Assembly: GCA_030041385.1 (NCBI GenBank)
Contig: JASHNY010000128.1
Span: 1 to 38,831, forward strand
Direction of reading: 5' to 3'
Source: Alphaproteobacteria bacterium
GTDB lineage: Bacteria > Pseudomonadota > Alphaproteobacteria > ATCC43930 > CGMCC-115725
DNA length: 38,831 nt
The position numbers and the translations under genes were made by a program. Numbering within the stretch: position 1 is the stretch's first letter; each line of letters begins with the position of its first letter. This document shows, piece by piece, positions 8,654-17,086 of the stretch. Under the pieces are notes generated by a model that saw nothing but the letters and a program-made list of their open reading frames with translations, searched no databases and had not been told where the DNA came from.

Positions 8654-9043
8654 TCAAGCGGCGAAGGCCATCTTCAGCACGGCAAAAATGCCGAGCACCG
8701 CGAGTGCGAAGCACAACAGGCGCATCACGATCAATGCGCCAAGCCGCACGGCCTCGGCGTGGATGTAGTCCTCGATGACGACCTGAAGCCCGAGCGCGGC
8801 ATGATAGAAAGTGGCGATCAGCAGCAGCACCAGCAACACCGCCGGCACCGGATGGGAGACCCAGGCCACAAACACGGCGCGGTCCGTCCCGGCCAGCGCG
8901 ATCACGCCAGCGACAAACCACAACGCCAGCGGCACCAATGCCAGCGCGGTGACCCGCTGCGCCCACCAGTGCCCGACCCCTTCCTTCGCCGAGCCCAGCC
9001 CGATCGCCCGGCCCAACGGCGAACGCATCCGCTCTGCGGCCAT
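8654..9043 (-). CDS. sdhD: Succinate dehydrogenase hydrophobic membrane anchor subunit
   Basis: The 129-residue product has three membrane helices: around WWAQRVTALALVPLALWFVAG, a VPAVLLVLLLIATFYHAALG helix, and LIVMRLLCFALAVLGIFAVL. The HAALGLQVVIEDYI segment carries the family histidine that would ligate haem b, and W-x-x-Q-R-x-T-A near residue 27 belongs to the quinone-site region. SdhD and SdhC together anchor complex II in the inner membrane. The ATG at 9043 follows the sdhC stop after a single base, a strong sign of coupled translation. The longer open frame upstream of this ATG overlaps sdhC and is not used. Confidence 0.93.
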   Translation of the reverse strand: MAAERMRSPLGRAIGLGSAKEGVGHWWAQRVTALALVPLALWFVAGVIALAGTDRAVFVAWVSHPVPAVLLVLLLIATFYHAALGLQVVIEDYIHAEAVRLGALIVMRLLCFALAVLGIFAVLKMAFAA

Positions 9044-9044
9044 G

Positions 9045-9437
9045 TCAATGGCTCCAGCCGGCCAAGCCGGCGATCCAGGCGATGACGGTGAGCGCCGCGG
9101 CCGCCGCCACGACCGCCCAGCCGCTGGCATAAACGCCGCGGAGGTCCAGCCCGTGTACGGTGTCCCACCACAGGTGCCGTATGCCGTTGCACAGATGGTA
9201 GAACAAGGCCGCAGTCCAGCCGAACAGCAGCACGCGGCCGATCCATGAGGCCCAGAAATGCTGCACCGCGAGATAGGAATCGGGGCCAGACGCCGCGGCA
9301 ACGAGCCACCACATCAGCAGGATCGTTCCGACGCTCAGCCAGATCCCGCTCGCCCGGTGCAGGATCGACATCACCGAGGTCAACTGCCAGCGATAGACCT
9401 GAATGTGCGGCGACAGCGGCCGCTGGTCGTATGCCAT
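9045..9437 (-). CDS. sdhC: Succinate dehydrogenase cytochrome b556 subunit
   Basis: The 130-residue product begins MAYDQRPLSPHIQVYRWQLT, matching the RPLSPHLQVY start of alphaproteobacterial SdhC. It has three membrane helices, the quinone-site SILHRASG segment and the haem-binding HLCNGIRHLWWD histidines. An in-frame ATG at 9464 and a start at 9509 would lengthen it. Both are disfavoured: 9509 lies inside the predicted -35 box and 9464 would fall almost at the transcription start, whereas 9437 leaves a leader of roughly 35 bases. It is the first gene of sdhCDAB plus the downstream conserved gene. Confidence 0.92.
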   Translation of the reverse strand: MAYDQRPLSPHIQVYRWQLTSVMSILHRASGIWLSVGTILLMWWLVAAASGPDSYLAVQHFWASWIGRVLLFGWTAALFYHLCNGIRHLWWDTVHGLDLRGVYASGWAVVAAAAALTVIAWIAGLAGWSH

Positions 9438-9480
9438 CGTCTGTGTTGTTCCAGCAGGAAGCATTCCCGCGACACCCTTT

Positions 9481-9509
9481 GACTTAGCCCCCGATCCGGA
9501 GGGTGTCAA
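9481..9509 (-). promoter_or_regulatory. Sigma-70-type promoter of sdhCDAB
   Basis: On the minus strand a perfect -35 TTGACA (9504-9509) is followed after exactly 17 bases by TAAGTC (9481-9486), a moderate -10. Transcription would begin near 9474, about 35 bases before the sdhC ATG. The remaining bases up to 9716 hold no gene I can support. Confidence 0.6.
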
Positions 9510-9716
9510 CCGGAGCCACCCGGCGCGAAGCTGCTGGCTGATATGAGAGATCAGCCGTCGACCAGCCGGTCCTGTCGCCGATCCGGCACCCGGACGCTGG
9601 TGGAGGCGCTGTCGCGGTGGTTACAGATCGCGGCCGTCAGACCGTCCGGTGCGGGGCATCTTTAGCAGAGCGGTTCGGGCGTAACCGGAGCCGATTCTGG
9701 CCGGAATTCACCAGTT

Positions 9717-10577
9717 TCATTGCGCTGCCGCGGGCAGCGGGCGCGGATGGAAGCTGTCGTACAGTTCGGGCCGCTGCCACTGCTCCGACAGCACGCCCTC
9801 CTTTGCACCGCAACGCTGCGACGAGCCGACCGAATCGCGGCCGGCGCGCAACTCGCGCACGCGGTCGAGCGAGACCTCGATGACCGCCATGCCGGCGACC
9901 GTGCTTTCGTGGAGGATCGTTTCGGGCGCGGCGACGATCGACAGGCCGCGGTCCTGTGCGCCCAGCAGGTTCTGCGTCGAGACGACGAGGGCCAAATTCT
10001 CGATCGCGCGTGCCCACAGCAGGGTGCGCCACGTCTCCCACAAGCGGCGCTTGTCGAGCCCGGCCGGCATGAAGATCAATTCGGCCCCGCGCAAGGCCAG
10101 GGCGCGGGCAACCTCGGGCATATAGACTTCGCTGCACATGGCAAGGCCGACCGTGCCGTGCGGCGTGTCGAACACCGGGTAGTCATTGCCGGCGACGTAC
10201 TGGAACTCCCAGAATTTGCCGCCGGTGTAGATCCACGGCCCGTTCGGGTGAGTGCGTCGGTAGCGCGCCGGCGCGCGTCCGTCGGGCCAGGCCATGCAGG
10301 TCAGGTTGTAGGCCGTGGCCTTCTGCGCATCGATCGGTTCGATCGTGCCGTAAACCGTGTAGACGCCGTGCCTCGCGGCAGCCTCGGCGATCGCCGCGTG
10401 CGGATCGAATTTGGCCGGCATCCGCCACGGGCCGGGATAGCTTTCCGGAAAGCAGACGAAATGCGCTCCCGCGCCTGCCGCCCGCCCGATCCATTCGACC
10501 GCCGCAGCAACGTTCCTGTCGTCATCGGGCGGCGGAACGGTGATCGGCTGAATGAGGGCAAGGCGGAAGCTGGGCAT
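9717..10577 (-). CDS. Carbon-nitrogen hydrolase (nitrilase superfamily) protein, atypical catalytic triad
   Basis: The 286-residue protein has the nitrilase superfamily layout: LALIQPITVPPPDDDRN at the N terminus, E45 in FVCFPESYPGPW (general base), and C148 in GLAMCSEVYMPE (nucleophile). The third residue, normally Lys in a YRKxH motif, is Arg108 here (ARYRRTHPNG). The oligomer-interface elements and a WETWRTLLWARAIENLALVV helix are present, so the fold is intact. Activity on an amide or nitrile may be altered or lost, or this may be a subfamily using Arg. The ATG at 10577 has GGAGGGAA upstream. It follows yejB on the same strand but is separated from it by a palindromic repeat, so it is probably its own unit. 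Confidence 0.82.
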   Translation of the reverse strand: MPSFRLALIQPITVPPPDDDRNVAAAVEWIGRAAGAGAHFVCFPESYPGPWRMPAKFDPHAAIAEAAARHGVYTVYGTIEPIDAQKATAYNLTCMAWPDGRAPARYRRTHPNGPWIYTGGKFWEFQYVAGNDYPVFDTPHGTVGLAMCSEVYMPEVARALALRGAELIFMPAGLDKRRLWETWRTLLWARAIENLALVVSTQNLLGAQDRGLSIVAAPETILHESTVAGMAVIEVSLDRVRELRAGRDSVGSSQRCGAKEGVLSEQWQRPELYDSFHPRPLPAAAQ

Positions 10578-10599
10578 CTCAATTCCCTCCGGTTTGGCG

Positions 10600-10731
10600 C
10601 CGTCATTGCGAGAAACCTGCGGGCTCGACCCGCGGGGACGAAGCAATCCCGTGACGACCGGGATGCTGCGGCGCGGGATTGCGTTCCCCCGTAACGCTCG
10701 CACAGCGGCCGTCCGGGATTGGCAATGACGG
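10600..10731. repeat. Nested palindromic repeat (CGTCATTGCGAG family)
   Basis: The outer arms CCGTCATTGC (10600-10609) and GCAATGACGG (10722-10731) are perfect inverted repeats. Inside, GCAATCCCG (10643-10651) pairs with CGGGATTGC (10674-10682), flanked by GAAG/CGTTC. The layout CGTCATTGCGAG...GAAGCAATCC...GGATTGC...GCAATGACG matches a repeat widespread in alphaproteobacteria. It fills most of the 182-base gap between yejB and the nitrilase-like gene. A second relative lies at 16097-16185. Confidence 0.75.
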
Positions 10732-10759
10732 AGCAGTAGTCCCGCATTTTTTCTACAGG

Positions 10760-11839
10760 CTACCCCCCGCGCGTGCCGAAATCGATGCGCGGGTCGATCA
10801 GCATATAGGTCAGGTCGCTGATCAGCTTCAGCACCAGCCCGATCAGGGTGAACACGTAGAGGGTGCCGAACATGATCGGGTAATCGCGGTTGATCGCCGC
10901 GTCGAAGCCGAGGAGCCCGAGCCCGTCCAGCGAGAAGATCACCTCGATCAACAACGACCCGCTGAACAGGATCGACACGAAGGCCGCGGGGAAACTCGCC
11001 ACCACCAGCAGCATCGCGTTGCGAAACACGTGGCCGTAAAGCACCCGGCGCTCGGTGAGCCCCTTGGCCCGTGCGGTCAAGACGTACTGCTTGTTGATCT
11101 CGTCGAGAAAGCAGTTCTTGGTCAGCATCGTCAACGTGGCGAAGCCGCCGATCACCAGCGCCGCGATCGGCAGGGTGATGTGCCAGAAATAATCGGCGAT
11201 CTTGTCCGGCCAGGGCAGGCTCGCCCAGTTGTCGCTGATCAGGCCGCGCAACGGGAAGATTTGCAGGTAGCTGCCGCCGGCGAACAATACGATCAGCAGC
11301 ACCGCAAAGAGAAAGCTCGGCACCGCGTAGCCGACAATGACGACGGCGCTCGACCAGATGTCGAAACGGCTGCCGTCGCGCACCGCCTTGCGGATGCCGA
11401 GCGGGATCGAGACGAGGTAGGTGAACAGGGTCGTCCACAGCCCGATCGAGATCGACACCGGCAATTTGTCCTCGATCAGGTCGATGACCTTGCGGTCCTG
11501 GAAAAAGCTGGTGCCGAGGTTGAAGGTCAGATAGTTGCGCATCATCAGCACGAACCGGGCGAGCGGCGGCTTGTCAAAGCCGAATTGCTTGCGCAACTCA
11601 GCGATGAAAGCGGGGTCGAGGCCGCGCGCGCCGCGGTAATGCGCCTCCCCGGTCGGCGCCCTGATGTCGCCGTTGCCGGTCACCCGCGCGGTCGCCGCGA
11701 CCGCACTGCCGCGCAACTTGGCGATCATCTGCTCGACCGGGCCGCCCGGCGCCGCCTGTACGATGACGAAATTGACCACCATGATCAGGAACAGCGTCGG
11801 CACCATCAACAGGATGCGCCGGGTCGCATAGGCGATCAT
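10760..11839 (-). CDS. yejB: Oligopeptide/microcin C-type ABC transporter permease YejB
   Basis: The 359-residue inner-membrane permease starts [20 protein letters not shown], the standard first helix of DppB/YejB proteins. The YejB-specific long loop (residues about 40-85) contains [24 protein letters not shown]. The EAA-loop that contacts the ATPase is seen in [20 protein letters not shown]. Six membrane helices are predicted by eye. Length equals E. coli YejB within a few residues. It lies 19 bases after yejA. The expected next genes, yejE (second permease) and yejF (double ATPase), are not downstream or anywhere in the window, so the transporter is incomplete locally. Confidence 0.92.
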   Translation of the reverse strand: MIAYATRRILLMVPTLFLIMVVNFVIVQAAPGGPVEQMIAKLRGSAVAATARVTGNGDIRAPTGEAHYRGARGLDPAFIAELRKQFGFDKPPLARFVLMMRNYLTFNLGTSFFQDRKVIDLIEDKLPVSISIGLWTTLFTYLVSIPLGIRKAVRDGSRFDIWSSAVVIVGYAVPSFLFAVLLIVLFAGGSYLQIFPLRGLISDNWASLPWPDKIADYFWHITLPIAALVIGGFATLTMLTKNCFLDEINKQYVLTARAKGLTERRVLYGHVFRNAMLLVVASFPAAFVSILFSGSLLIEVIFSLDGLGLLGFDAAINRDYPIMFGTLYVFTLIGLVLKLISDLTYMLIDPRIDFGTRGG

Positions 11840-11858
11840 CGCACGGCGCCGTCCGCGG

Positions 11859-13685
11859 TCATTTCGCGCCGCCGCGCTTGGCCGCGATGGTCTCCTCCGC
11901 CGCCGTATCGACCGACCACGTGCTGAGGTCGAGGCCGTATTTGGGCGTCACCGGCGGACGCCGGAACTTGTTCCAATAGGCGACCCAGTAGCCGCCCAGG
12001 TGGAATTCCGGGATCAGGTAGTAGCCGTACTGCAATACCCGGTCGAGCGCATGGGTATAGGCGATGAGGGTGGCGCGGTCGGGCGCGGTGACCAGGCCCT
12101 GGATCAGCGCGTCGACGACCGGGCTCTTGATCCCGACGACATTGAGGCTGCCGTGCAGGTCGGCGGCCCGCGAGCCGAAAAAATCGCGCTCTTCGTTGCC
12201 CGGCGACAGCGACTGCGGAAACATCACAGTGGTCATGTCGAAGTCGAAAGTGTCCAATCGCCGCTGGTATTGCGCGGTATCCACCGTGCGCAAGGTCGCG
12301 GCGATGCCGAGCCGCTTCAGGTTTTGGATGAACGGCAGGATGATCCGCTCCATCTGCGGATCGTTGTTGAGGATTTCGAACGCAAACGGCTGCCCGGTCT
12401 TGTCGTTGACCAGCTTCTCGCCCTGGAAGCTCCAGCCCGCCGCCTTCAGCAATTTGAGCGCCTGTTCCAGGCCGGAGCGAATGTTGCCGCTGCCGTCGTA
12501 ATGCGGCGGGTTGTAAGGGGTCGTGAACACCGCATCGGGGATCTGGCCGCGGTATGCATCGAGAATTTTCAACTCTTCGCCCTGCGGCACCCCGGTTGCG
12601 GCCAGATCCGAATTGTCGAAATAGCTGCGCGTGCGGGTGTAGGAGCCATAGAACAGGTTCTTGTTCGACCATTCGAAATCGAACCCATAGGCGAGCGCCT
12701 CGCGCACCCCCGGGTCCTGAAAGATCGGCCGCCGCAGATTGTAGCCCAGCCCCTGCATCGGCGCCGGCAGGGCGTTGGGGATCATGATCTTCTTGATCAG
12801 CCCGCTGCGCACCGCCGGTGTGTTGTAGCCGGTGGCCCAGGCTTTCGACGAATTCTCCTCGCGCAGGTCGTATTGCCCGGCAAGGAACGCCTGCAGCGCC
12901 ACCGTCGGGTCGCGGTAATAATCGTAGCGGATCGTGTCGACGTTGTAGCGCCCCTTGTTGACCGGCAGGTTGGCGCCCCAGTAATCGGCCACGCGGCGAT
13001 AGGTGATCGAGCGGCCGGGGTCGATCGCAGCGACCGTGTACGGGCCGCTGCCGACCGGCGGCTTCAGCGTCGTCTTGGCGAAATCGCGGCTGCTCCAATA
13101 GGCTTTGGACAAGACCGGCATCTGTCCGAGAATCTGCGGCAATTCCCGGTTCTTCGACGACTTGAAATAGAACCGCACGCCGTGCGCGCCCTCTTTGGCG
13201 ACCCTGACCACGTCGCCATAATAGGTGCGATAGAGCGGCTGGCCCTGCGCGCGCAGCGCGCCGAAGGTCCAGATCACATCGTCGGCCGTCATCGGCGAAC
13301 CGTCGTGAAAGCGCGCCTCGGGCCGCAATGTATACAGCACCGACATCTTGTCGGGCGCGACCTCGACGCTTTGCGCGACGAGGCCGTAATCAGTCGCCGG
13401 CTCGTCTTCGGCCGAGCTTGTCAGGGTGTCGAAAATCTGGCTGATGCCGGCCGCCGGCACGCCCATCACGACGAACGGGTTGAGCGTGTCGAACGTGCCG
13501 ATCGCCGACAGTTTCATCGTGCCGCCCTTCGGCGCGTTCGGGTCGACATAATCGAAATGCGTGAAGCCCGGCGGATATTTCATCTCGCCGAACAGCGACA
13601 GCCCGTAGCTCGCCGCGGCCCGGGCGATGCGGATCGCCGCCAATGGCAGGGCGAGGCCGAGCGCGATGACCGTGCGTCTGTGCAT
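11859..13685 (-). CDS. yejA: Periplasmic solute-binding protein YejA (extracellular family 5)
   Basis: The 608-residue protein binds oligopeptides (microcin C in E. coli) for the Yej importer. A signal peptide [20 protein letters not shown] with cleavage near ARA is clear; the twin Arg before TVIAL makes Tat export possible. Mature features of the SBP family 5 follow: [63 protein letters not shown], and a C-terminal [18 protein letters not shown] typical of YejA. The ATG at 13685 has AAGGAACG upstream. The in-frame extension to 13838 runs through a palindromic repeat and is rejected. It forms an operon with yejB. Confidence 0.93.
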   Translation of the reverse strand: MHRRTVIALGLALPLAAIRIARAAASYGLSLFGEMKYPPGFTHFDYVDPNAPKGGTMKLSAIGTFDTLNPFVVMGVPAAGISQIFDTLTSSAEDEPATDYGLVAQSVEVAPDKMSVLYTLRPEARFHDGSPMTADDVIWTFGALRAQGQPLYRTYYGDVVRVAKEGAHGVRFYFKSSKNRELPQILGQMPVLSKAYWSSRDFAKTTLKPPVGSGPYTVAAIDPGRSITYRRVADYWGANLPVNKGRYNVDTIRYDYYRDPTVALQAFLAGQYDLREENSSKAWATGYNTPAVRSGLIKKIMIPNALPAPMQGLGYNLRRPIFQDPGVREALAYGFDFEWSNKNLFYGSYTRTRSYFDNSDLAATGVPQGEELKILDAYRGQIPDAVFTTPYNPPHYDGSGNIRSGLEQALKLLKAAGWSFQGEKLVNDKTGQPFAFEILNNDPQMERIILPFIQNLKRLGIAATLRTVDTAQYQRRLDTFDFDMTTVMFPQSLSPGNEERDFFGSRAADLHGSLNVVGIKSPVVDALIQGLVTAPDRATLIAYTHALDRVLQYGYYLIPEFHLGGYWVAYWNKFRRPPVTPKYGLDLSTWSVDTAAEETIAAKRGGAK

Positions 13686-13704
13686 CGAACGTTCCTTGCT
13701 GCCC

Positions 13705-13872
13705 CTAGTGCACCGAATCCGAAATTCGCCATATCTCGGGGTAAGGCACAAAGCGAATTTTGGATTCGAAAGCACACGAGCAACTCTATGAGAGCCAGTG
13801 TGGTTTTCGGATTTGACGTTCGCCAACGAGACCGCCACCAGGATGATGCGAACTTCAAATCCACCACACTAG
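13705..13872. repeat. Double palindromic repeat between yejA and hisN
   Basis: Four related segments form two imperfect hairpins. The first pairs 13705-13730 (CTAGTGCACCGAATCC...) with 13753-13776. The second pairs 13795-13824 (CAGTGTGGTTTTCGGATTTG...) with 13846-13872, which ends in CACACTAG. All four contain a GAATCC/GGATTTG-like core next to TTCGC. The element begins and ends with CTAG, and its right end supplies the TAG stop of hisN. The element is visibly less GC-rich than the flanking genes. Nothing in it codes convincingly. Confidence 0.7.
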
Positions 13873-14642
13873 GGGGCGAGGCGGGCGAGCGCAGCCTGGT
13901 GGGTGCGCCTGTCGCCGGCAACCAGCACCCGCCCGTCCGAAGCGAGGCCAAGCTCGGCGCCGTCCCAGTCCGTCGCCACCCCGCCGGCCCCGGCGACGAT
14001 CGGGACCATCGCGCTGAAATCGTATGGCTTGAGGCTCGCCTCGATGACCACATCGACAAAACCCAGGGCGAGCAGCCCATAGGCGTAGCAATCGGCGCCG
14101 AAGCGGACCAGCTTGGCGGCGCCTGCGACGCGGTTGAATGCAGCGGCGTCTGCGCCCGTGAACATGTCCGGTGTGGTTGCGAAGACCGTTGCCGCAGCCA
14201 GGCCCGGGCACGGCCGGCACCGCACCGGTCGGCCGTTGAATGTGGTCGGGCGCCCGGCGGCGCCGACCCAGCGCTCGCGCGAGATCGGCTGGTCGATGAC
14301 CCCCAGCACCGGCCGGCCGCGATGCGCAAGCGCGATCAAGGTGCCGAACAGCGGCACCCCCGAGATGAAGGATTTGGTGCCGTCGATCGGGTCGAGCACC
14401 CAGACGAACTCCGCCCCTTCCCGTTCGGCCCCGTATTCCTCGCCGATCACCCCATGGGCCGGGAAACGGGCGGCGATCAGCCCCCGCATCGCCGCTTCGG
14501 CGGCGCGGTCGGCGGCGGTTACCGGCGACAGGTCCGGCTTGTCGTCAACCGCAAGTGGAACCCTGAAATACGGGCGGATCGTCGCCCCGGCGATATCGGC
14601 GAGGTCGGCGGCAAGCGCCAGATACGCGTCGAGCCCGTCCAC
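13869..14642 (-). CDS. hisN: Histidinol-phosphatase, inositol monophosphatase family
   Basis: The 257-residue product has the metal-binding signatures of the inositol monophosphatase family: D45 in VTAADRAAEA, GEE at 67-69, DPIDGTKSFISG at 84-95, and the C-terminal PYDFSAMVPIVAGAGG block carrying the last metal-ligand Asp. The short KSFISGVPLFGTLIAL form and length are typical of alphaproteobacterial HisN, which dephosphorylates histidinol phosphate; activity on inositol phosphate is possible. The stop codon lies in the neighbouring palindromic repeat, so the C-terminal end may have been trimmed or reset by insertion. It is 7 bases downstream of the cytochrome c gene and cotranscribed with it. 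Confidence 0.82.
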   Translation of the reverse strand: MDGLDAYLALAADLADIAGATIRPYFRVPLAVDDKPDLSPVTAADRAAEAAMRGLIAARFPAHGVIGEEYGAEREGAEFVWVLDPIDGTKSFISGVPLFGTLIALAHRGRPVLGVIDQPISRERWVGAAGRPTTFNGRPVRCRPCPGLAAATVFATTPDMFTGADAAAFNRVAGAAKLVRFGADCYAYGLLALGFVDVVIEASLKPYDFSAMVPIVAGAGGVATDWDGAELGLASDGRVLVAGDRRTHQAALARLAP

Positions 14643-14649
14643 ATTCCCC

Positions 14650-15180
14650 CTATTTCAAGCTCTCAAGATAGGCGATGACATCGGCGCGGTCCTGTTCTTT
14701 GGGCAGGCCGGCGAAGGTCATCTTGGTGCCCGGGGCGAAGTGCTGCGGGTCGGCCAGCCACTCGTTCAGCTTTTCCGGATCCCACTTCTCGCTCTTGTCC
14801 TTCGACAATGCCGGCGAGAACGAATAATTGGGCACGGTCGCGATGTTCTCGGTCGCCACGACGCCGAACAGGTTGGGGCCGATCTTGTTCGGGGCACCCT
14901 TGTCGAAGGTGTGGCACTGCTCGCACACCTTGGCAACCTGTTTCCCGTGCGTGGCATCGGCCTTGGCCAGGAACGGCGCGATCGGAGGCAGCGAGGGCGC
15001 CTTCGCCTGGGTTGCCGTTGCCGTCGCCGCGGCGCCGCTGTTCGCGCCAGGCGGAACATAGGCGAGCTTTTCAAGATGACGCGGGCGGATGATTTCGTTG
15101 GACAGGATTCCTGCGACCATCGCGACGATCAGCGCGGTCAGCACGGATGCGATGATTTTGTTCCACTCGAAGGCCGGCAT
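14650..15180 (-). CDS. cycM: Membrane-anchored class I cytochrome c (CycM type)
   Basis: The 176-residue protein has an uncleaved N-terminal membrane helix (residues 8-26, IIASVLTALIVAMVAGILS), an Ala/Thr/Pro-rich linker (43-67), and a periplasmic cytochrome c domain. The haem is bound at CEQCH (86-90). The axial Met is in PGTKMTFAGL, and IAYLESLK forms the final helix. CycM-type proteins carry electrons from the bc1 complex to cytochrome oxidase in alphaproteobacteria. The ATG at 15180 has GGGGAG upstream. Divergence from kdsB-pheA is a conserved arrangement in this class (established knowledge), which supports the assignment. Confidence 0.9.
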   Translation of the reverse strand: MPAFEWNKIIASVLTALIVAMVAGILSNEIIRPRHLEKLAYVPPGANSGAAATATATQAKAPSLPPIAPFLAKADATHGKQVAKVCEQCHTFDKGAPNKIGPNLFGVVATENIATVPNYSFSPALSKDKSEKWDPEKLNEWLADPQHFAPGTKMTFAGLPKEQDRADVIAYLESLK

Positions 15181-15334
15181 TTGTCTCCCCTCGGCTCCCC
15201 ACCGGCAGCGCACCTGCAGTCGAGCGCGGCAGGAAATCCGATTCCGGCAACGGGCACAAATGAATTATCACGCTTCCGACGCACCGGCGAACCGGGCATG
15301 TTGTCGCTCCCCGTTCGCTTTCCGGCACCGACCG

Positions 15335-16090
15335 ATGACCACCGCCTTGCCCGCCAACCCGATCGTCGCGATCCCTGCCCGGCTGGCGGCGACGCGGCTG
15401 CCCGGCAAGCCGCTCGCCGACATCGCCGGCGAGCCGATGATCGTGCACGTGTGGCGGCGCGCCGTCGCGGCCGCGATCGGGCCGGTTGTCGTCGCCTGCG
15501 GCGACCGCGAGATCGCCGCCGCCATCGAGCGTGCCGGCGGCCGCGCGGTGCTGACCGACCCCGAATTGCCGACCGGCTCGGACCGCATCCACGCCGCGAT
15601 AACCGGCCTCGACCCGGAGCGCGCCCATGACGCGGTGGTCAACGTGCAAGGCGACATGCCGCTGATCGAGCCGGCGGCAATCCGCCTCGCCTTCGCGGGG
15701 CTCGCCGACCCCGACACCGACATCGCCACGCTCGCTGCGGTCATCGACGACCCGGCGATGCTGGCGCAGGATCACGTCAACAAGGTCGTCGCCGGCTTCA
15801 CCGACCCGGAACAACCGGCGCGCGCGCTCTATTTCAGCAAGGCGGTGGTGCCGTGGGGCGCCGGGCCGCATTACGAGCATGTCGGCCTCTATGCCTATCG
15901 CCGTGCCGCGCTCGACCGCTATGTCGGATTGCCGCGCGGCGTGCTCGAACAGCGCGAGCGGCTCGAGCAGTTGCGCGCGCTCGAAGCCGGGATGCGCATT
16001 TCGGTGCGGCTGATCCGGCCCGAGCAGCATGGCGGGCAGGTCGACACCCCGGCAGACCTGGAGCGCGTCCGCGCCTCGTTACGGCGCTGA
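15335..16090 (+). CDS. kdsB: 3-deoxy-manno-octulosonate cytidylyltransferase
   Basis: KdsB activates KDO with CTP to CMP-KDO for lipid A-core synthesis. The 251-residue product begins with the CTP-binding motif IPARLAATRLPGKPLADIAG (residues 13-32) and continues with TDPELPTGSDRIHAA, VVNVQGDMPLIEP (Mg/CTP site) and EHVGLYAYRRAAL. The C terminus, VDTPADLERVRASL, is typical. The ATG at 15335 fits the family start; upstream in-frame ATGs from 15089 run into the divergent cytochrome gene and are rejected. It is followed by a palindromic repeat and then pheA. Confidence 0.95.
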   Translation: MTTALPANPIVAIPARLAATRLPGKPLADIAGEPMIVHVWRRAVAAAIGPVVVACGDREIAAAIERAGGRAVLTDPELPTGSDRIHAAITGLDPERAHDAVVNVQGDMPLIEPAAIRLAFAGLADPDTDIATLAAVIDDPAMLAQDHVNKVVAGFTDPEQPARALYFSKAVVPWGAGPHYEHVGLYAYRRAALDRYVGLPRGVLEQRERLEQLRALEAGMRISVRLIRPEQHGGQVDTPADLERVRASLRR

Positions 16091-16096
16091 GGATCG

Positions 16097-16185
16097 CGTC
16101 GTTGCGAGCAGCCGCCGGCGACGACGCAATCTCGCCCGATCGAACCCCGTCCGGCATGAGATTGCTTCGCTGCGCTCGCGATGAC
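16097..16185. repeat. Nested palindromic repeat (CGTCATTGCGAG family), second copy
   Basis: The outer arms CGTCGTTGCGAGC (16097-16109) and GCTCGCGATGACG (16173-16185) are imperfect inverted repeats. The inner pair GCAATCTC (16126-16133) and GAGATTGC (16158-16165) is perfect. The plan matches the element at 10600-10731. It fills the kdsB-pheA gap, and its right arm contains an in-frame ATG (16181) upstream of pheA. Confidence 0.75.
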
Positions 16186-16207
16186 GATGATGTATGTGGA
16201 TAGCACG

Positions 16208-17086
16208 ATGACCGCACCGACCGATCCGGCCCGGACGATCGCCTTTCAGGGCGCGCCGGGCGCCTATTCCGACCTCGCCTGCCGCCGCGTCTTCCCGCAG
16301 ATGACGACGCTGCCCTGCGCCCAGTTCGAAGACGCCTTCGCCGCCGTCCACGACGGCAGCGCCGCGCTCGGCATGATCCCGATCGAAAACTCGGTCGCCG
16401 GCCGGGTCGCCGACATCCACCACCTGATGCCCGATTCCGGCCTCTACATCATCGGCGAGCATTTCGACCCGGTGCATCATCACCTGCTGGCCCTGCCCGG
16501 CGCCAGCCTGGCGACGATCCGCACGGTCAGAAGCCATGTCCACGCCCTCGGCCAGTGCCGCAACTGGCTGCGCCAGCGCGGCCTCAGCCCGGTGGTCGCT
16601 GCCGATACGGCGGGCGCCGCCGCCGAGATCGCCGCCCGCGGCGACCCGACCGTGGCCGCGATCGCCTCGGAGCTGGCCGGGCAAATCTACGGCCTCGTCT
16701 CGCTCGCCCGGAATATCGAGGATGCCGAGCACAACACGACCCGGTTTCTGGTGATGGCGCGCGAACCCCGATGGGCGCCGCGCGGCGTGCCCAGCGTCAC
16801 CACCTTCGTGTTCAACGTGCGCAATGTGCCGGCGGCGCTCTACAAGGCGCTGGGCGGGTTCGCCACCAACGGCGTCAACATGACCAAATTGGAAAGCTAC
16901 ATGGTCAACGGGCGCTTCGCGGCGACCCAGTTCTATGCCGATGTCGAGGCGCATCCCGACGACCGGCCGCTGAAGCTGGCGCTCGAAGAGCTCCGGTTCT
17001 TCTCGACCGAGGTAAAGATTCTCGGGGTCTACCCGGCCCACAAGCAGCGCCTCGCCGCTCGGCAGCAGGAGGATATCGGGTCATGA
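16208..17086 (+). CDS. pheA: Prephenate dehydratase
   Basis: The enzyme converts prephenate to phenylpyruvate in phenylalanine synthesis. The 292-residue product has the catalytic PDT domain (residues 10-185) with IAFQGAPGAYSD, GMIPIENSVAGRV and the active-site NTTRFLVM at 176-183. An ACT regulatory domain (about 198-278) includes VPAALYKALGGFATNGVNM and the LESYM phenylalanine-binding motif. There is no chorismate mutase domain, as usual in alphaproteobacteria. The ATG at 16208 is chosen; an in-frame ATG at 16181 would add nine residues encoded by the repeat arm. The stop overlaps the next start as ATGA. Confidence 0.94.
   Translation: MTAPTDPARTIAFQGAPGAYSDLACRRVFPQMTTLPCAQFEDAFAAVHDGSAALGMIPIENSVAGRVADIHHLMPDSGLYIIGEHFDPVHHHLLALPGASLATIRTVRSHVHALGQCRNWLRQRGLSPVVAADTAGAAAEIAARGDPTVAAIASELAGQIYGLVSLARNIEDAEHNTTRFLVMAREPRWAPRGVPSVTTFVFNVRNVPAALYKALGGFATNGVNMTKLESYMVNGRFAATQFYADVEAHPDDRPLKLALEELRFFSTEVKILGVYPAHKQRLAARQQEDIGS

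Noticed and set aside
9510-9716. Possible tRNA or small RNA in the gap upstream of sdhC.
   Set aside because: No cloverleaf arms, CCA end or TTCRANTC T-loop could be found on either strand.
11859-13838. N-terminally extended YejA starting at 13838.
   Set aside because: The extra residues are encoded by the palindromic repeat; the signal peptide begins at the ATG at 13685, which has a good ribosome site.
12000-14678. Very long plus-strand open frame (about 890 codons) across yejA and hisN.
   Set aside because: It lies opposite two well-recognised genes and is Arg/Ala/Gly/Pro-rich with no domain; a product of high-GC codon bias.
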